A stretch of 24,144 nucleotides of DNA from Emiliania huxleyi CCMP1516. Taxonomy: Eukaryota > Haptophyta > Isochrysidales > Noelaerhabdaceae. The notes under the pieces are model-generated. The model was given only the letters and a program-made list of their open reading frames with translations, had not been told where the DNA came from and ran no database searches. Positions 1-9,659 of this stretch are shown here, piece after piece (position 1 is the stretch's first letter; each line of letters begins with the position of its first letter). The stretch lies in the NCBI RefSeq assembly GCF_000372725.1, contig NW_005197505.1:1807-25950 (forward strand). The letters are read 5' to 3'. A program made the position numbers and the translations under genes.

Positions 1-71
1 CTTAAGGTACATTGGGGCGCTCCGCAACCAGAAGGGTGAGGGACCATATACCCCCCCATCCCTGTCGAGGG

Positions 72-404
72 CTAGTCTTGGGCGGTCAGGACCATACCCC
101 CCCACCCTTTGGGCCGCGAGGCTACCATACCATACCCCGCAAAAAGTTGGAACCCTGGGCAGGTTGCCCTGGCCAGAGTTGGCGGCGTAAGTGCCGGCAA
201 GACACTACTAGGAACCGGGTGGGCAGGGCGTGCCACAGGGTGGGCAGGGCGTGCCACAACGACTGAGCCAGCAGGGCAGTATTCGCCCACCTGGCACAGC
301 TCACAAGAGAGAACGTTGGTCAAGTAGCTGCCTTTCTCGCACACGAGGCAGCCAGTTGCGCCCGTATCGTCCTGGTAACGATACCTCTGCTCTAGAGCGC
401 GCAC
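72..404 (-). CDS. Fragment of a cysteine-rich (GCC2/GCC3-like) repeat protein
   Basis: An open minus-strand frame carries spaced cysteines in the pattern CLVCEKGSY...CELCQVGEYCPAGS, preceded by YQDDTGATG. This is the look of the GCC2/GCC3 ephrin-receptor-like repeats found in large extracellular proteins of algae and other protists, where cysteine pairs form small disulfide knots. Only about one and a half repeats are present, roughly positions 255-390. The part nearer the stop loses the pattern and encodes PVARPAH twice, from a 21-bp tandem duplication. No ATG begins this frame (the first usable codon is GTG), so it is probably an internal or last exon, or a pseudogene scrap of a gene that may extend beyond the window. 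The family call rests on cysteine spacing alone. Confidence 0.4.
   Translation of the reverse strand: MRALEQRYRYQDDTGATGCLVCEKGSYLTNVLSCELCQVGEYCPAGSVVVARPAHPVARPAHPVPSSVLPALTPPTLARATCPGFQLFAGYGMVASRPKGWGGMVLTAQD
217..258. repeat. 21-bp perfect tandem duplication
   Basis: Two identical 21-bp copies (217-237 and 238-258) stand head to tail. The length is a multiple of three, so it keeps the minus-strand cysteine-rich frame open and adds the seven residues PVARPAH twice. This is the usual result of replication slippage. Confidence 0.9.
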
Positions 405-558
405 TGTGTGTGTGTGGTATAGCGTGTAGGTGTTAATTAAAACAGATTTGATTCACCGTCATGATCGGCTCCGACTGAGCGGACGTGTACCCTTCAACAT
501 CCTACCCCTCGGGCAGACAGCCCGGCAAAGGCGCTGAACACAATCACTGGTTAACGTG

Positions 559-1192
559 ATGTCCGGCTCCGCAGAGCCATGTGCGTATTGTGCCAAGTAC
601 GCGGCCGGCCACTGCATCGGATTGGGCGCCTTCCCAGATCTGGAGACGCAACAGCAGCAGCGCAGGCTCGAGCTCGAGGCGCAGCACAGGAGCGCAGGTA
701 CGCTGCCGCCGCCGCCGCCAACGACGAGTGGCAGCAACGGCCTCCTGCAGGCATTCGACGAGGGCGACGTGCCGTACTATTACCACAAGGACACGTCGCA
801 CACCCTCGCGTGCAAGTACGAGCTACTCGACACCAGCGTCGCCAATCCGGAGTGGGCGCGCGATCCGCCAGCCGACGTGGCTGTCACCGAGGCGCGAGGG
901 CAAATGGCCACCGGAGCGCTCCGAGTACGACCTCGGTGAACTCGGGCAGAAAGCATATCATCGGCACCGCGCGCGGTGGTACAGGGAGCACACATGCAAG
1001 GAGCTCACCGGCAGCCTTGAGGAGCAGAATGAGCAGTGGGACAACTACAAGCGCAACTTCCGCGCACGTGGCGATACTGCTCCGCTCGAGAGGCGGTATG
1101 TGTGTCAACCACTCTGGGATGATTTACAGTTTTTGGTTTGTTGTTGGTACAGTGATATGGAGAAAAAAGTCTTTTCGATCCTTTCTCTTTGA
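559..1192 (+). pseudogene. Unrecognised coding sequence with one internal frame change
   Basis: An ATG at 559 opens a frame beginning MSGSAEPCAYCAKYAAGHC, followed by a Gln/Glu-rich stretch, a run of five prolines and a polar segment (GDVPYYYHKDTSHTLACKYELL). Coding character then moves to the next frame near 890-905, continuing as WPPERSEYDLGELGQKAYHR and a charged helical segment (EEQNEQWDNYKRNFRARGD). A single-base indel would explain this; an intron of normal size would not fit. The second frame reaches a possible splice donor (GCG|GTATGT at 1096) before its stop at 1190-1192, and the sequence after 1096 becomes AT-rich and non-coding in look. The family is not recognised: the N-terminal cysteines do not match the CCHC zinc knuckle spacing. 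It may be a decayed gene, a sequencing error in a live gene, or the 5' part of the next gene. Confidence 0.4.
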
Positions 1193-1432
1193 TGGATCAG
1201 AAAAACAAATCGGACCTGTCGCCGCTGTTCTTTGTTCTTCCGCCGCCTCCTGGCGAGGTACTCCCACGCCTATCGGGGTTTTTGTCTGGCGAGCCTCGGC
1301 GAGACTGCGTCTGCTGTTCCCACAGCAGGCTGGAAGTACCTCGCCAGGCAGCCTCCAGGTGTGGGCAGCTGGCTAGCGAGCGCGGCTTTCGCCTGCTGGC
1401 CTGCAGCGAAGGAAGCTCTCTCTCTGTCTGCG

Positions 1433-2678
1433 ATGCTAATGCTCCAGCTTCGCTTCGACGGCTCCTTCCGAGCCGGTGGCGCCGGAGGCGCGGCAGCTGT
1501 GCTTTCCAAGGATGGAGTCGTTTGGTGGGAGGGAGCCCGTTTCGTGCCCTCGTGCGTCACATCGTCCCACGCTGAGTTTGAGGGCCTCATTCTCGGCCTG
1601 GAGGCAGCACGCGCGCTGTCGCCAGACGCGCTGCGCGTCGAGGGCGACTGCCGGGTCGTGATCGACCAGATGTCGGGCAAGGCACGCGCACGCAAGCTGA
1701 GCGAGCCGGCAGGGCGCGCGCGTGAGGCCCTCGCGCGGCTGCCGCTCGGAAGCGCCCCGTCTTTCGGTGCCATAGTGCGGGAAGAGAATGCCCGCGCAGA
1801 CGCGCTGGCGCGGGCAGCGGTCGACGTGGCGCAGGCGCTGCACAACCGCCACGACCCGGCTGCTGCGCCATGTCCACGACGTGTGTCCATGCGTGTAGGC
1901 GCTGCACGTTGCGGCGGCACTTGCGGCTGCCCGCGGAGGCGGACTGCGAGCCAGCACGGCGCGCGGCTGCGCTGCTCCGGCTGCGGAGGGCGGCTGGCGC
2001 CTCGAGCTCGCTCTGCGCGATTGCGTGCCGCTGCCGGCCTCGCTCTTCGACACACTTCTCTTGGCGTGCCACGGCGAGCGAGAGTGGCAGCCGCTGCTCG
2101 AGCTCCTGGGGGCGGCGGAGGCGTCCCCGGCGTGGCGCAGCGGCGGCGCGCGGGAGCAGGCGACGTCGCCTCGTTGGCTTGCGTGCCCCCGCCACCGGCC
2201 TCTTCACGGCGCTGCGTGTGAACAGGCGTACCTGCTCGCCGCGGACGCGCTGCGCGCGCTGGGCGGCTCGCGCGGCGGTTCGAACCCTCGCAGCCGCTTG
2301 CTGCGCGACGTCGCCCGGCGGCGGCGGAAGCTCCGCCGGTCGGAAGAGGCGACCGCGCGTCGCGGTGCGCGCGCGGGCCTCGCGCTGGGGCGCCGAGGCG
2401 CAGCCGCTCCCTGCGCGACGGCGATGGGGGAGGAGGTGGAGGGGTCGGCGGCCGAGGCTGCGAGCGCGTGGCGCGGGTGGGTGTTGCGCGAGGCTGGCGG
2501 CGAGGAGTCGTTCTGTGTCGGGGACGGGGTCGGGCGGGGGGAGGCTCAGGCTGCGAGGCTGCTGCGAGTCTACCACTCCCTCGCAGCGTCGGGCCTCGGC
2601 TGGGCGGGCGGCGAAGAGGGAGGCGGAGACGGCGGAGGACCTGGCCGCCTGGTAGATGACAGCGCAGTGTGTGTGTAG
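1433..2678 (+). CDS. RNase H domain protein with possible helical-repeat C-terminus
   Basis: The N-terminal 135 residues form an RNase H fold of the plant-type RVT_3 subfamily, which cuts RNA in RNA-DNA hybrids. The four acidic positions are visible, counting from the ATG at 1433: D9 in LRFDGS, E48 in SSHAEFEG, D72 in VEGDCRVVIDQ and D123 in NARADALA. The frame is open upstream to 1232 without conserved sequence, so the ATG right before the first strand is preferred. Beyond about 1850 coding character moves to another frame. A GT-AG intron at 1881-1938 (58 nt, shorter than others here) would join them into about 395 residues. The second part includes SLFDTLLLACHGEREW and QPLLELLGAAE, shaped like a pentatricopeptide helix pair, and then becomes Arg/Gly-rich and doubtful. 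The RNase H call is firm; the junction and PPR suggestion are inference. It lacks reverse transcriptase, so it may be a cellular gene or a captured domain. Confidence 0.6.
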
Positions 2679-3028
2679 AAGACCGCGCCTCGGGAGCACG
2701 ACCCAGTCAATAACTTATCCTTTTGGGACATTGCCATGCCTTATATGCCTTTAGGATGAACGAAAAAGACGCTCCCACCTCCTCTCGGCTCTCGCCAGGC
2801 CGCTCTCGCGCCGTCGCCCGACACTGTCCGCGACACCGCATCCATCGCGACCACATCGTCACCGCCACGCGCCAGGTCTCCGGGCCACCCGCTCGCGCGC
2901 CTTTTCCCGGGATAATATATCGGGGGATCGTAGGCCGCGCGCACAGGTGTCAGGCGTGGCCTAAGAGCTAAGTGCTAAGAGAGGGCATCAGCGAAGGGAG
3001 GAGTCTTCCAGTCTTAGCCGTAGAGCCC
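2679..3028. other. Non-coding spacer
   Basis: No frame here shows protein-like composition. The stretch includes a GT-rich end of the preceding gene and a short AT-rich patch near 2911-2920 (ataatatat). No recognisable promoter or RNA gene is seen. Confidence 0.5.
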
Positions 3029-4610
3029 ATGTCTCGTCGCCCCCGAAGGTCGCGTTCAAAATGCCCGGAACGGCCGTCTCAGGGGTGTCCGGCCGGTGCG
3101 ATAATAAATAAAATAGAGCAGACCTCTCGTGGAGAGTCGGGCGACGCACGATTTCTCGTGGGTTTCTTTGCCAGGCCCTTCGCCGATCTCGACGTCTCGA
3201 CCGTGCCCGGAGAGTGTTTCGACGAGCTGCGAGTGGCGCACACGGAGCTCGTCAGCAACCACGACCTTACCGACAAGTGCCAGCGGGATTGGCGGAAGTG
3301 GGTCGAGTGCCGGGAGGTGGTGAGCCCGGGCACTGCGACCAACGAGGCGAAGGCGGAGCCGAGGTTCCGCTTCTTCCCGCACGAGCTGACGCCGGCTGCG
3401 GAGCTGCTTCCCCTCGCCCAGTTCTCGTCCACCAACGAGTACCTGCACCTGGCGCAGCGACGGTACACCTCTGGCGTGCACCACTCTAACTGGCTCGCCC
3501 TTGCCGAAGAGCTTACCGAAGAGGCGCTTCGCAGCGGCGGCCGCAAGGCGCCCTCCAAACGCAAGAAGGTCGGAGGGCGCAAGAACCACAAATGCTGTGG
3601 CGAGAGGCGATCCGCTTCGTCGCCGTCAGCCAACCAGGGGCCGGCGCCTTCCTCAACGCCATCCCCATGCGTGATGATATGAAGATGGAGTCCTGGGCGA
3701 TGCGCGTCACCGTTCAGCGCCGCCTCGGGCTCCCCCTCGATGTCGCCTGCCAGGCGGCGGAGGAAGGCAAGAGGGCACCCAACGGCCAGCTGCACGACAT
3801 CCTCGGCGACGCCGCGATGGTTAACCCTCGGTCGAAGCATGCTACAAGACACAAATTCCTACTCAAACGACTGGTCAAGATCCTCCGCTCGGCGTGGGGC
3901 ATGATCATCGAGATGGAGCCGACTGCACACCTCAGTTACAGTAATCCCAAACAACCTGACGTGGCGGCGGCAAACATCGGCAGGGCCAGGGGGCACAGAG
4001 GCGCCTTGTTGCCGATTTGAAGCTCACGAGCTCGCTTGCGAGCAAGGGCAAGGACGCGGCCGGCGACGGAGAGCTCGGCTGGAAGGGGGCGTATGTTCGC
4101 TTCGGCAACACGGAGCCCGGGCTGCTCAATCTGGTCAAAGGGCGCGGCAAGTACTCGCCGTCGGGGGAGCGACGGCAGCGGCGGTGGCGGAGGAGGAGGA
4201 CGAGGAGGCGGAGGCGGAGGCGGAGGAGGTAGGGGAGGGGGAGGACGCGCCGCATGCCCCCAAGGGGCCGCTCAAGCAGCTGCCTGGCGATTACCGCTTT
4301 TTGCGCGGGAGCAAGATTGCGATCTGCGCTTGTTCGACTTCGAGAGCTTCGCCTTCGGAGGCTTCGGAAAGGAGGTCCGCAGCACCTGAGGGAGGCGGCG
4401 AACCAGCTGAGCAACAAACTTTCGCATGCTCAGCACCTGGACGAGGTCACGTGGACAACCAAGAATTGGCACGGCCTGCAAATGCAGCGTTGTCAGTCGT
4501 CCTCCACACCGCTGTCTGTGGCGTGGCAGACGGTGAACGAGCTAGCGTGCGGGGAGAGCGGCATTGTGCATGGTGCGGAGTGCATTGCCGTTCTTAACGG
4601 AGTCGCTTAG
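3029..4610 (+). pseudogene. Decayed retroelement-derived ORF (region downstream of a reverse transcriptase)
   Basis: Coding character runs through several frames that read as one protein when followed in order. Frame 1 (ATG 3029 to about 3585) gives a polar N-terminal part. A shifted frame then gives SQPGAGAFLNAIP, QRRLGLPLDVAC and ATRHKFLLKRL, a pattern I associate with the region after the reverse transcriptase in protist non-LTR-type elements. A further shift near 4005 continues as ADLKLTSSLASKGKDAAG and GKGAYVRFGNTEPG-like sequence. A Glu/Ala-rich repeat around 4170-4240, more shifts near 4310-4380, and REAANQLSNKLSHAQHLDEV with VAWQTVNELACG complete it. At least four frame changes without intron-like borders argue for an inactive copy. 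No reverse transcriptase core or endonuclease is present. The family assignment comes from motif memory only. Confidence 0.45.
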
Positions 4611-4632
4611 GCGGCTCCGGTGGTGAGCCGGT

Positions 4633-4662
4633 GTGTGTGCCAGTCCGCGCCAGTCCGCGCCC
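4633..4662. repeat. 30-bp dispersed repeat, copy 1
   Basis: This 30-bp stretch, built from two copies of CCAGTCCGCG, is identical to 21751-21780. It lies 47 bp upstream of the ATG of the next gene, within its probable 5' leader or promoter. The function is unknown; the second copy lies beside a retroelement, which favours a mobile origin. Confidence 0.85.
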
Positions 4663-4708
4663 GTGTCGTTGACGGCCCGGGGGCTTTTCTTTGCAAGCGA
4701 TCACGAGT

Positions 4709-5647
4709 ATGCTCGCGCTGTCTGCGTTAGGCTTCAACGTCGGCCTGCGTTCGCCTCACGCGGTGACGCCTCACGCGGTGAGCCCGCAGCGGGCTTCTGC
4801 GTGGGCGCGAGGCGACGCAGACGAGGTGCGCGAGGCCTCCGCACGCGAGGCGGCCGAGCGCTTGCGTGCGAGTGGAGCGGGTGGCAGTGATGGAGGTGAT
4901 GGTGGCGGATGGGCCGACTGGCCGCAGAGCGAGCTCGACGGCGCGCCTGTCTGGGATCCGAGCGCTGACGACGGCGAGGCCGCCTTTGGCGACGGCGCCC
5001 TTGGCGGGTGGGATGGCGCTGCGCTCGGCAGTGCCGGCGCTGGCGCCTCGGGCAGCGGTGCCGCGTGGATGTCGCCGGCGGCGTCGGCCGAGCCGGAGAG
5101 GGCACGTCGGCCCATCGAGACGGTCAAGGTTGGCCGCGTGAGCGGCCCATACGTGCGGCGCAACGGCTACCACGTCGAGGTTCGGGTGCAGCACCCGGCG
5201 GGCGACGACCGAGCGGTGGCCGAGGAGACGGCGCACACGCTATGGATCTCGCACCAAGTGCTGGACGAGACGGCGCTGCTCCGCGGGGCGGAGGAGCAGG
5301 ATCTGTCCGTCGAGGCCGTCGCAGAGGAGGCAGACGCCTTGCTCCCGCGCCGCCGCCGCACACGGCGCGAGAGAGACGTCTGCCCGATCCCTGCGCCACC
5401 GCCCTCCCCGCAGGTGCTCTCCTTCCTCGCCTCGCGCGGCATCGACCTGTCCGACGGCGACTGGGCCCTCGACGACCCCGACGTGCCCTTCTCGACCCAG
5501 CACGCCTCGCTCCGCACGCTCACCGACTACTACCCCGATCTCAAGGAGCACCTCGCAGAGAAGCTCCTCGGGCCGCAGACAGGCGCCACGCGCACGCCGC
5601 CCTTCAAAAATATGGCGATGGGCTCACACCCGCTCTCCGGCTGGTGA
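4709..5647 (+). CDS. Unknown protein with N-terminal leader, possibly plastid-targeted
   Basis: A single uninterrupted frame of 312 codons starts at the ATG at 4709 and ends TGA at 5645-5647. The first residues (MLALSALGFNVGLRSP) form a short hydrophobic leader followed by a Ser/Pro/Ala/Arg-rich stretch. An Ala-x-Gly before Phe recalls the bipartite plastid leaders of algae with secondary plastids, in which Phe follows signal-peptide cleavage. Two 15-bp tandem copies near 4754-4783 encode PHAV repeats. Residues about 45-130 are Gly/Ala/Asp-rich and low complexity. A conserved-looking core follows (VKVGRVSGPYVRRNGYHVEV, then HTLWISHQVLDETALL), then a linker and a C-terminal segment (VLSFLASRGIDLSDGDWALD, DYYPDLKEHLAEKLLG). 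No catalytic motif or membrane segment is seen in the core. Codon use and lack of frameshifts contrast with the decayed region upstream. Reality of the gene is likely; function is unknown and targeting is inference. Confidence 0.65.
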   Translation: MLALSALGFNVGLRSPHAVTPHAVSPQRASAWARGDADEVREASAREAAERLRASGAGGSDGGDGGGWADWPQSELDGAPVWDPSADDGEAAFGDGALGGWDGAALGSAGAGASGSGAAWMSPAASAEPERARRPIETVKVGRVSGPYVRRNGYHVEVRVQHPAGDDRAVAEETAHTLWISHQVLDETALLRGAEEQDLSVEAVAEEADALLPRRRRTRRERDVCPIPAPPPSPQVLSFLASRGIDLSDGDWALDDPDVPFSTQHASLRTLTDYYPDLKEHLAEKLLGPQTGATRTPPFKNMAMGSHPLSGW

Positions 5648-5945
5648 CGGGGCAGACCCGCGGCCGCCACCCACGCGAACTTCCTTCCCGGGCAGCGCGG
5701 GTCCCATGCGCTGCGTCCGCGCGCGATCGTCTCGAGAGCTAGCTCGCGAGAGTTGGAGCTGACTGAGAGACACTGAGCAGATCGTCTACTTTCGGTGCAC
5801 TGCTTCGTTTAACGTGTCTTTGATAGCGCGGCCCACACGCTACAACCGGGCTTGACGTAACGGGGGGCCAACACTCGCCGCGCCTCTCCTCGGAGCACCG
5901 TTCCTTGGCGCTTGGGGGTGACTGGCGCACACACACTCACACACG
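5648..5945. other. Non-coding 3' flank
   Basis: Downstream of the 4709-5647 gene. No coding frame with protein-like composition is present, and the end (5928-5945) is a CA-rich simple sequence bordering the inverted-repeat unit. Confidence 0.5.
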
Positions 5946-6708
5946 CATATGGCTCGTTGTGCGAGTATATGGGCCACGATGTCTCAAATATGAGGGGGTT
6001 TGACTCCTACCGGCTCCTGACGCTATCCCTGGCAGCTCTAATGACCGGGATCAGTAGTGCTATGATAGAGGGTGCCCATACTAGCGCAGGAGCTGCCACA
6101 CTCGCCCGGACCGTCCCCCTCTGGGGCCGGTTCCGCAGCCAGCGAGAGCCGACAGCGGGGCCGTGCCGCGGGTGCCTACTGCCGAGTGCCACAAACACTG
6201 CGCCGTCCCGCCACCACCTACAGGCTGTCTTGTGTGATGGTTGGGATGTCCAAACGCCACCATCTTGGCTCTTGCGACCTCAAACCCGCGAGCTGTATGG
6301 GTGGTCCTGACGTCGACAGACGCCCGATGACCACGGTGAAGCTGAGCCGGAACGCGTCGACAAGTCTCGTCTGAGCCCGTGGCGGTCGCCGGCTGAGTCG
6401 CTGTGCACGGGCCGGTACCTCAGGCGTCACCTCCGCAGCCTCAGGTCTCAAACTCCACCACCTCCGCCAGGACGCCGTCGGTGGCACGTTCGGCGGCGAG
6501 TTTGTTGCAGCCCCACAGCGAGCGCGGCGTCGAGCCTAATCGGTCTGGTCGGTTCGCGGCACTCCCTGGGTGCCAGGGAGTGCCGCCGACACGCGAGCGG
6601 TGCTTCCTGGCAGCGCGCGCCGGCTGTGGGGCTGCAACAAACTCGAGACACGCTTTTTGGGACATTTTCGACGCTTTTGGCCCATATACTCGCACAACAA
6701 GCCATATG
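5946..6708. mobile_element. 763-bp unit bounded by 30-bp inverted repeats (MITE/foldback-like)
   Basis: The 30-bp arms at 5946-5975 and 6679-6708 are reverse complements with a single mismatch. Both read CATATGGC(T/C)... towards ...TATATGGGCC, directed inward. The interior has no plausible transposase; short frames there are uninformative. The right half contains a second nested foldback at 6498-6644. No clear target-site duplication is visible next to the arms, so the true ends may lie slightly outside. A non-autonomous DNA transposon is the simplest reading, but two independently placed copies of a small repeat in opposite orientation would look the same. Confidence 0.5.
6498..6644. repeat. 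Nested foldback: 21-bp perfect inverted repeat around a 14-bp hairpin
   Basis: Arms 6498-6518 and 6624-6644 are perfect reverse complements (21 bp). Between them, 6556-6569 and 6573-6586 form a second perfect 14-bp stem with a 3-base loop centred at 6571. If transcribed this would fold into a strong two-tier stem. Confidence 0.85.
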
Positions 6709-7734
6709 TGTCTCGCAAAAGAGAACAGGAGACAAATGGCTTAGAGAGAGCATGTCGGCTGAGAGTCTTGTGACAGGCTAGGAGAGACAGACGGCCTGTA
6801 CGACAAACGGCCTGGGGGGAACGATTAAAAAGAATTCAAAAAAGAAAAACCACTCGACTGAATAACACTCCGATGGCGAAAACGCCGAAAGCCAGACGAT
6901 ACCAGGGGGCAAGTGTGTGTAGCACCTTCGACCCCGAAATGAAGGTCACCACACCAAACCGGGCGCTAGGAGAGGTGAACTGAAGGCTGAGACAACGGAG
7001 GCTGAGCCTGAGTGGGCGCCCGCGCGCCCCCACACAAGCATGCCTCTGTCCTTCGGCCCACTCCATCGATCGTCCGGGGGTGACCGTGCAGCGCCACCAA
7101 ACACCAACACCGGATAAGTGCCCACACCGCCCGACCCCCCTCTAGGGACAGCAGTGCGCATCTCTTCCCGGAGAGGGAAGGAGGGGGGGGGGGGGGGTCA
7201 GAGAGCCAACGACAGGGAGTACCCCCGACGGACGCGAGTCGGGGGGAAAGCGAGACGAGAGATTCAAGGCGAACTTCATCGCCCGTCCAGGAGCCCCGCA
7301 TTAGGTAGCGACCCCAGGTTAAGAGCTAGGCTTCCCGACAGGGCAGGGAACCCCCAGGGCCCACGGTTCGTAGCCTCGTGCAGTACGCGATACCGAGAGC
7401 TGGGGGAGAGGCGCGCCACGCCAAGGGGGGCAAGCGACGGGAGGGGGAGAGTAGTGTCTTTCGCAGAGTAAAACGCAATTTTTTTCTTTGACTTCAAAAC
7501 AAGCCACGCACACACCCGTGTGTAGCGTGTACGCGTGCCCTCCCCCGCCTAGAGTCCTACTCTAGAGCGGCCCTTACTAGGCCGTCCTAGCGGCTAGCGC
7601 GCACCTAGGCCTGTGAGGCTGTGAGCAGTGAGCTGTGTGCGCCTGGCATGTGGCAAGCTTATTTACTGACCGATCTGGGCAGTCTGGATCACGGGGGATG
7701 ACATCCTGCCTACCGGCGCGCCGGGAGGAGGTGG
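6709..7734. other. Non-coding stretch with G-run and CTAG cluster
   Basis: No convincing gene is seen on either strand. The stretch contains A-rich sequence at 6825-6850, a long G homopolymer around 7181-7197 and six CTAG tetramers between 7549 and 7608. It leads into the 5'-truncated Copia fragment; the breakpoint lies somewhere between about 7690 and 7770. Confidence 0.5.
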
Positions 7735-8766
7735 TTGCTCCGCCGCCGGACCGCCCTCTCCACCACCCTATGGGTGCTAGTTTACGTCGACGACATACTC
7801 ATCGCCGACAACTGCCCCACGCTGCGCGCCCGTTTTGTTGCCGACATCTCCAAGCGCTTTCCTACCGAGGACAAAGGCGAGCTCGAATGGATACTGAACA
7901 CCGCCATCACGCGTGACCGCGGCGCACGGACCCTGAACTTGTCCCAGGGCCTCTACGCCGCCGACCTCGTTACCAAGTTCAGCGCCTATTTCGATCGGTC
8001 CCGCTCACGCCGCTTCGACTCGCCTATGGAAGAGGGGCTCGAACTGTCCGCCGATGACCAGCCCGCCGTTGGATCTGTTGAATACGACGAGATGTCCGAA
8101 TTCCGCACCGCCTACATGGCCATCGTCGGCGGACTACTGTGGCTTGCCAATATGACGCGCGTCGACATTGCTTATTCCGCGTCTCAGCTTGCTCGGTTTA
8201 TGACGAACCCTGGCCCGTCGCATTTTAAAGCCGCCATCCGGGTGCTTATCTACGTGCGCGACACAGCTGACCGCGCCCTCGTCATGCAGCCGAATCCCAA
8301 CCGCAAACTTGAGAGCTACGTCGATTCAAACTGGGCAACGAAGTTCTCTTGCTCCGGTGGCATGTTCTTCTTCTACGGATGTCTCTTCCACTGGTTCTCC
8401 AAAATGCAGCGATCCGTCACGCTGTCTAGTGCCGAGGCAGAGTTCTTCGGCGCCATGCTAGCCGCCAAGGAGGTGATTTTCATCCGTGAGCTACTGATCG
8501 ATCTTGGATTTTCCATCGACGGCGCCAGCGTCATCAACTGCGACAGCAAGTCCGCCGTCGGCATGGCCTTCGATCCCGTTGCCTTCAAGAAAACCAAGCA
8601 CATCTTGCGCGCCGCCGAGTTTCTTCGCGATCTCGTCAGCCGTGGCGTTATCTCCGTCGAACACCTCCCCGGCGTCGTGATGCTCGCCGACCTGCTCACG
8701 AAGGCTGCCTCGCGGGCCGTCTTTACTGGCCTGATCAAGCAGCTCGACGACTTTCATGCCCTTTGA
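7735..8766 (+). mobile_element. Copia-type retrotransposon pol, 3' part (RT end and RNase H)
   Basis: This frame encodes the last part of a Ty1/Copia polyprotein. It contains the reverse transcriptase active-site block YVDDIL (residues 17-22 of the open frame), thumb/connection segments, the MTRVDIAYSASQLARFM signature and a full RNase H domain. The RNase H acidic residues are in SYVDSNW (D197), SSAEAEF (E236), INCDSKSA (D270) and ADLLTK (D319). It ends with TGA at 8764-8766. The frame is intact, but gag, protease, integrase and the first reverse transcriptase blocks are missing. The upstream frames do not continue the Copia sequence and there is no ATG, so this copy is 5'-truncated and cannot move alone. 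The undamaged frame suggests fairly recent insertion or truncation. Confidence 0.93.
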
Positions 8767-8799
8767 ATTTATTTGTCCCTCGCGCCCCGCACTCGGGCC

Positions 8800-8810
8800 A
8801 GGAGGGGCTG
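8800..8810 (+). other. Probable polypurine tract and start of 3' LTR
   Basis: Thirty-odd bases after the Copia stop, AGGAGGGG (8800-8807) is followed by TG at 8809 (TGTTCCCGGG). That is the usual order of a plus-strand primer purine tract and the 5' end of a 3' LTR. No matching 5' LTR is found in the window, so the right end of the LTR is not placed. Confidence 0.5.
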
Positions 8811-9659
8811 TTCCCGGGCATTCACACTATATTCCTCTGAGATAATATTATATTTCGCCGCCACCGCGGCGCGCGCGCCTTATCCGCGCGCTATATTAGT
8901 AGAGCCAAACTTGTGTTCTTGTTTTGGGTCAAACTTGTTACAGCTCAGCGATCGCGATGCGGCCCCTGCCTAGCTTCCTGCTCCTATGCGCGAGCTATGG
9001 CGTGACCGCTATCGCGTAAGCACCGGTCGCACATTGTGGCAGCAGTCAGCAACGCATGTCTGATAGCTAGAGCAGCAGCATCAGGGTCGCAGGGTCGGAT
9101 CGTGTCAAGCCTCTCGCCCGGCCGGCCGCGTGCAGACGTCGGCCTGTCTGCTGTCTGGAGTGATCTGTCGGCGGTCAGTACGACCGATCAGGTCAGAGTT
9201 TTCTGATGACTGGAGGGTCCATCTGTATGTACTCCTCGAGATCTCTCCAAATCTGCCCTCTAATCAACCGTAATCATTCGGGAAGTTGGTGCTAATAGAG
9301 ACTAATAGAGCCTCGATCCTGTACCGTGTTTGTTATGACCCCCCCCCAATGAACACACCAGTGAGGGAGGGCGAGACGATCGAGGGGTCCCGTACCATGC
9401 GGAATCGACCCTATCCAGTGCTCAAGTGCTCAAGCCGGGGCCCCGTTTCCGCACTGCGGCACGGCGCACGGTGCCTCCGGGGGCCCCCGCCTGTCCCCCC
9501 AGAGGGGGCGCGCGACGGGACATCGGCTCCACGACATACATGCACGTGACCACCTCGTACGCAAGAGTACACGCGCAACACACACCGACGTCGCACATAC
9601 GCACACACACACACACCGCGTACTTTGCAACGTACTCTGACTCGCTTCTCGACGCCGCT
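8811..9659. other. Putative LTR sequence and intergenic region
   Basis: The first part has AT-rich elements (ATAATATTATAT near 8842, CTATATTAG near 8891) that could be promoter or polyadenylation signals of the Copia LTR. Further on there is a duplicated CTAATAGAG near 9291-9310, a C homopolymer at 9340 and a (CA)n microsatellite at 9602-9617. No gene is recognised. Confidence 0.45.

Noticed and set aside
1587..2699. 370-codon minus-strand frame opposite the RNase H gene
   Set aside because: Arg/Ala/Pro-rich shadow composition; the RNase H motifs on the plus strand explain the region.
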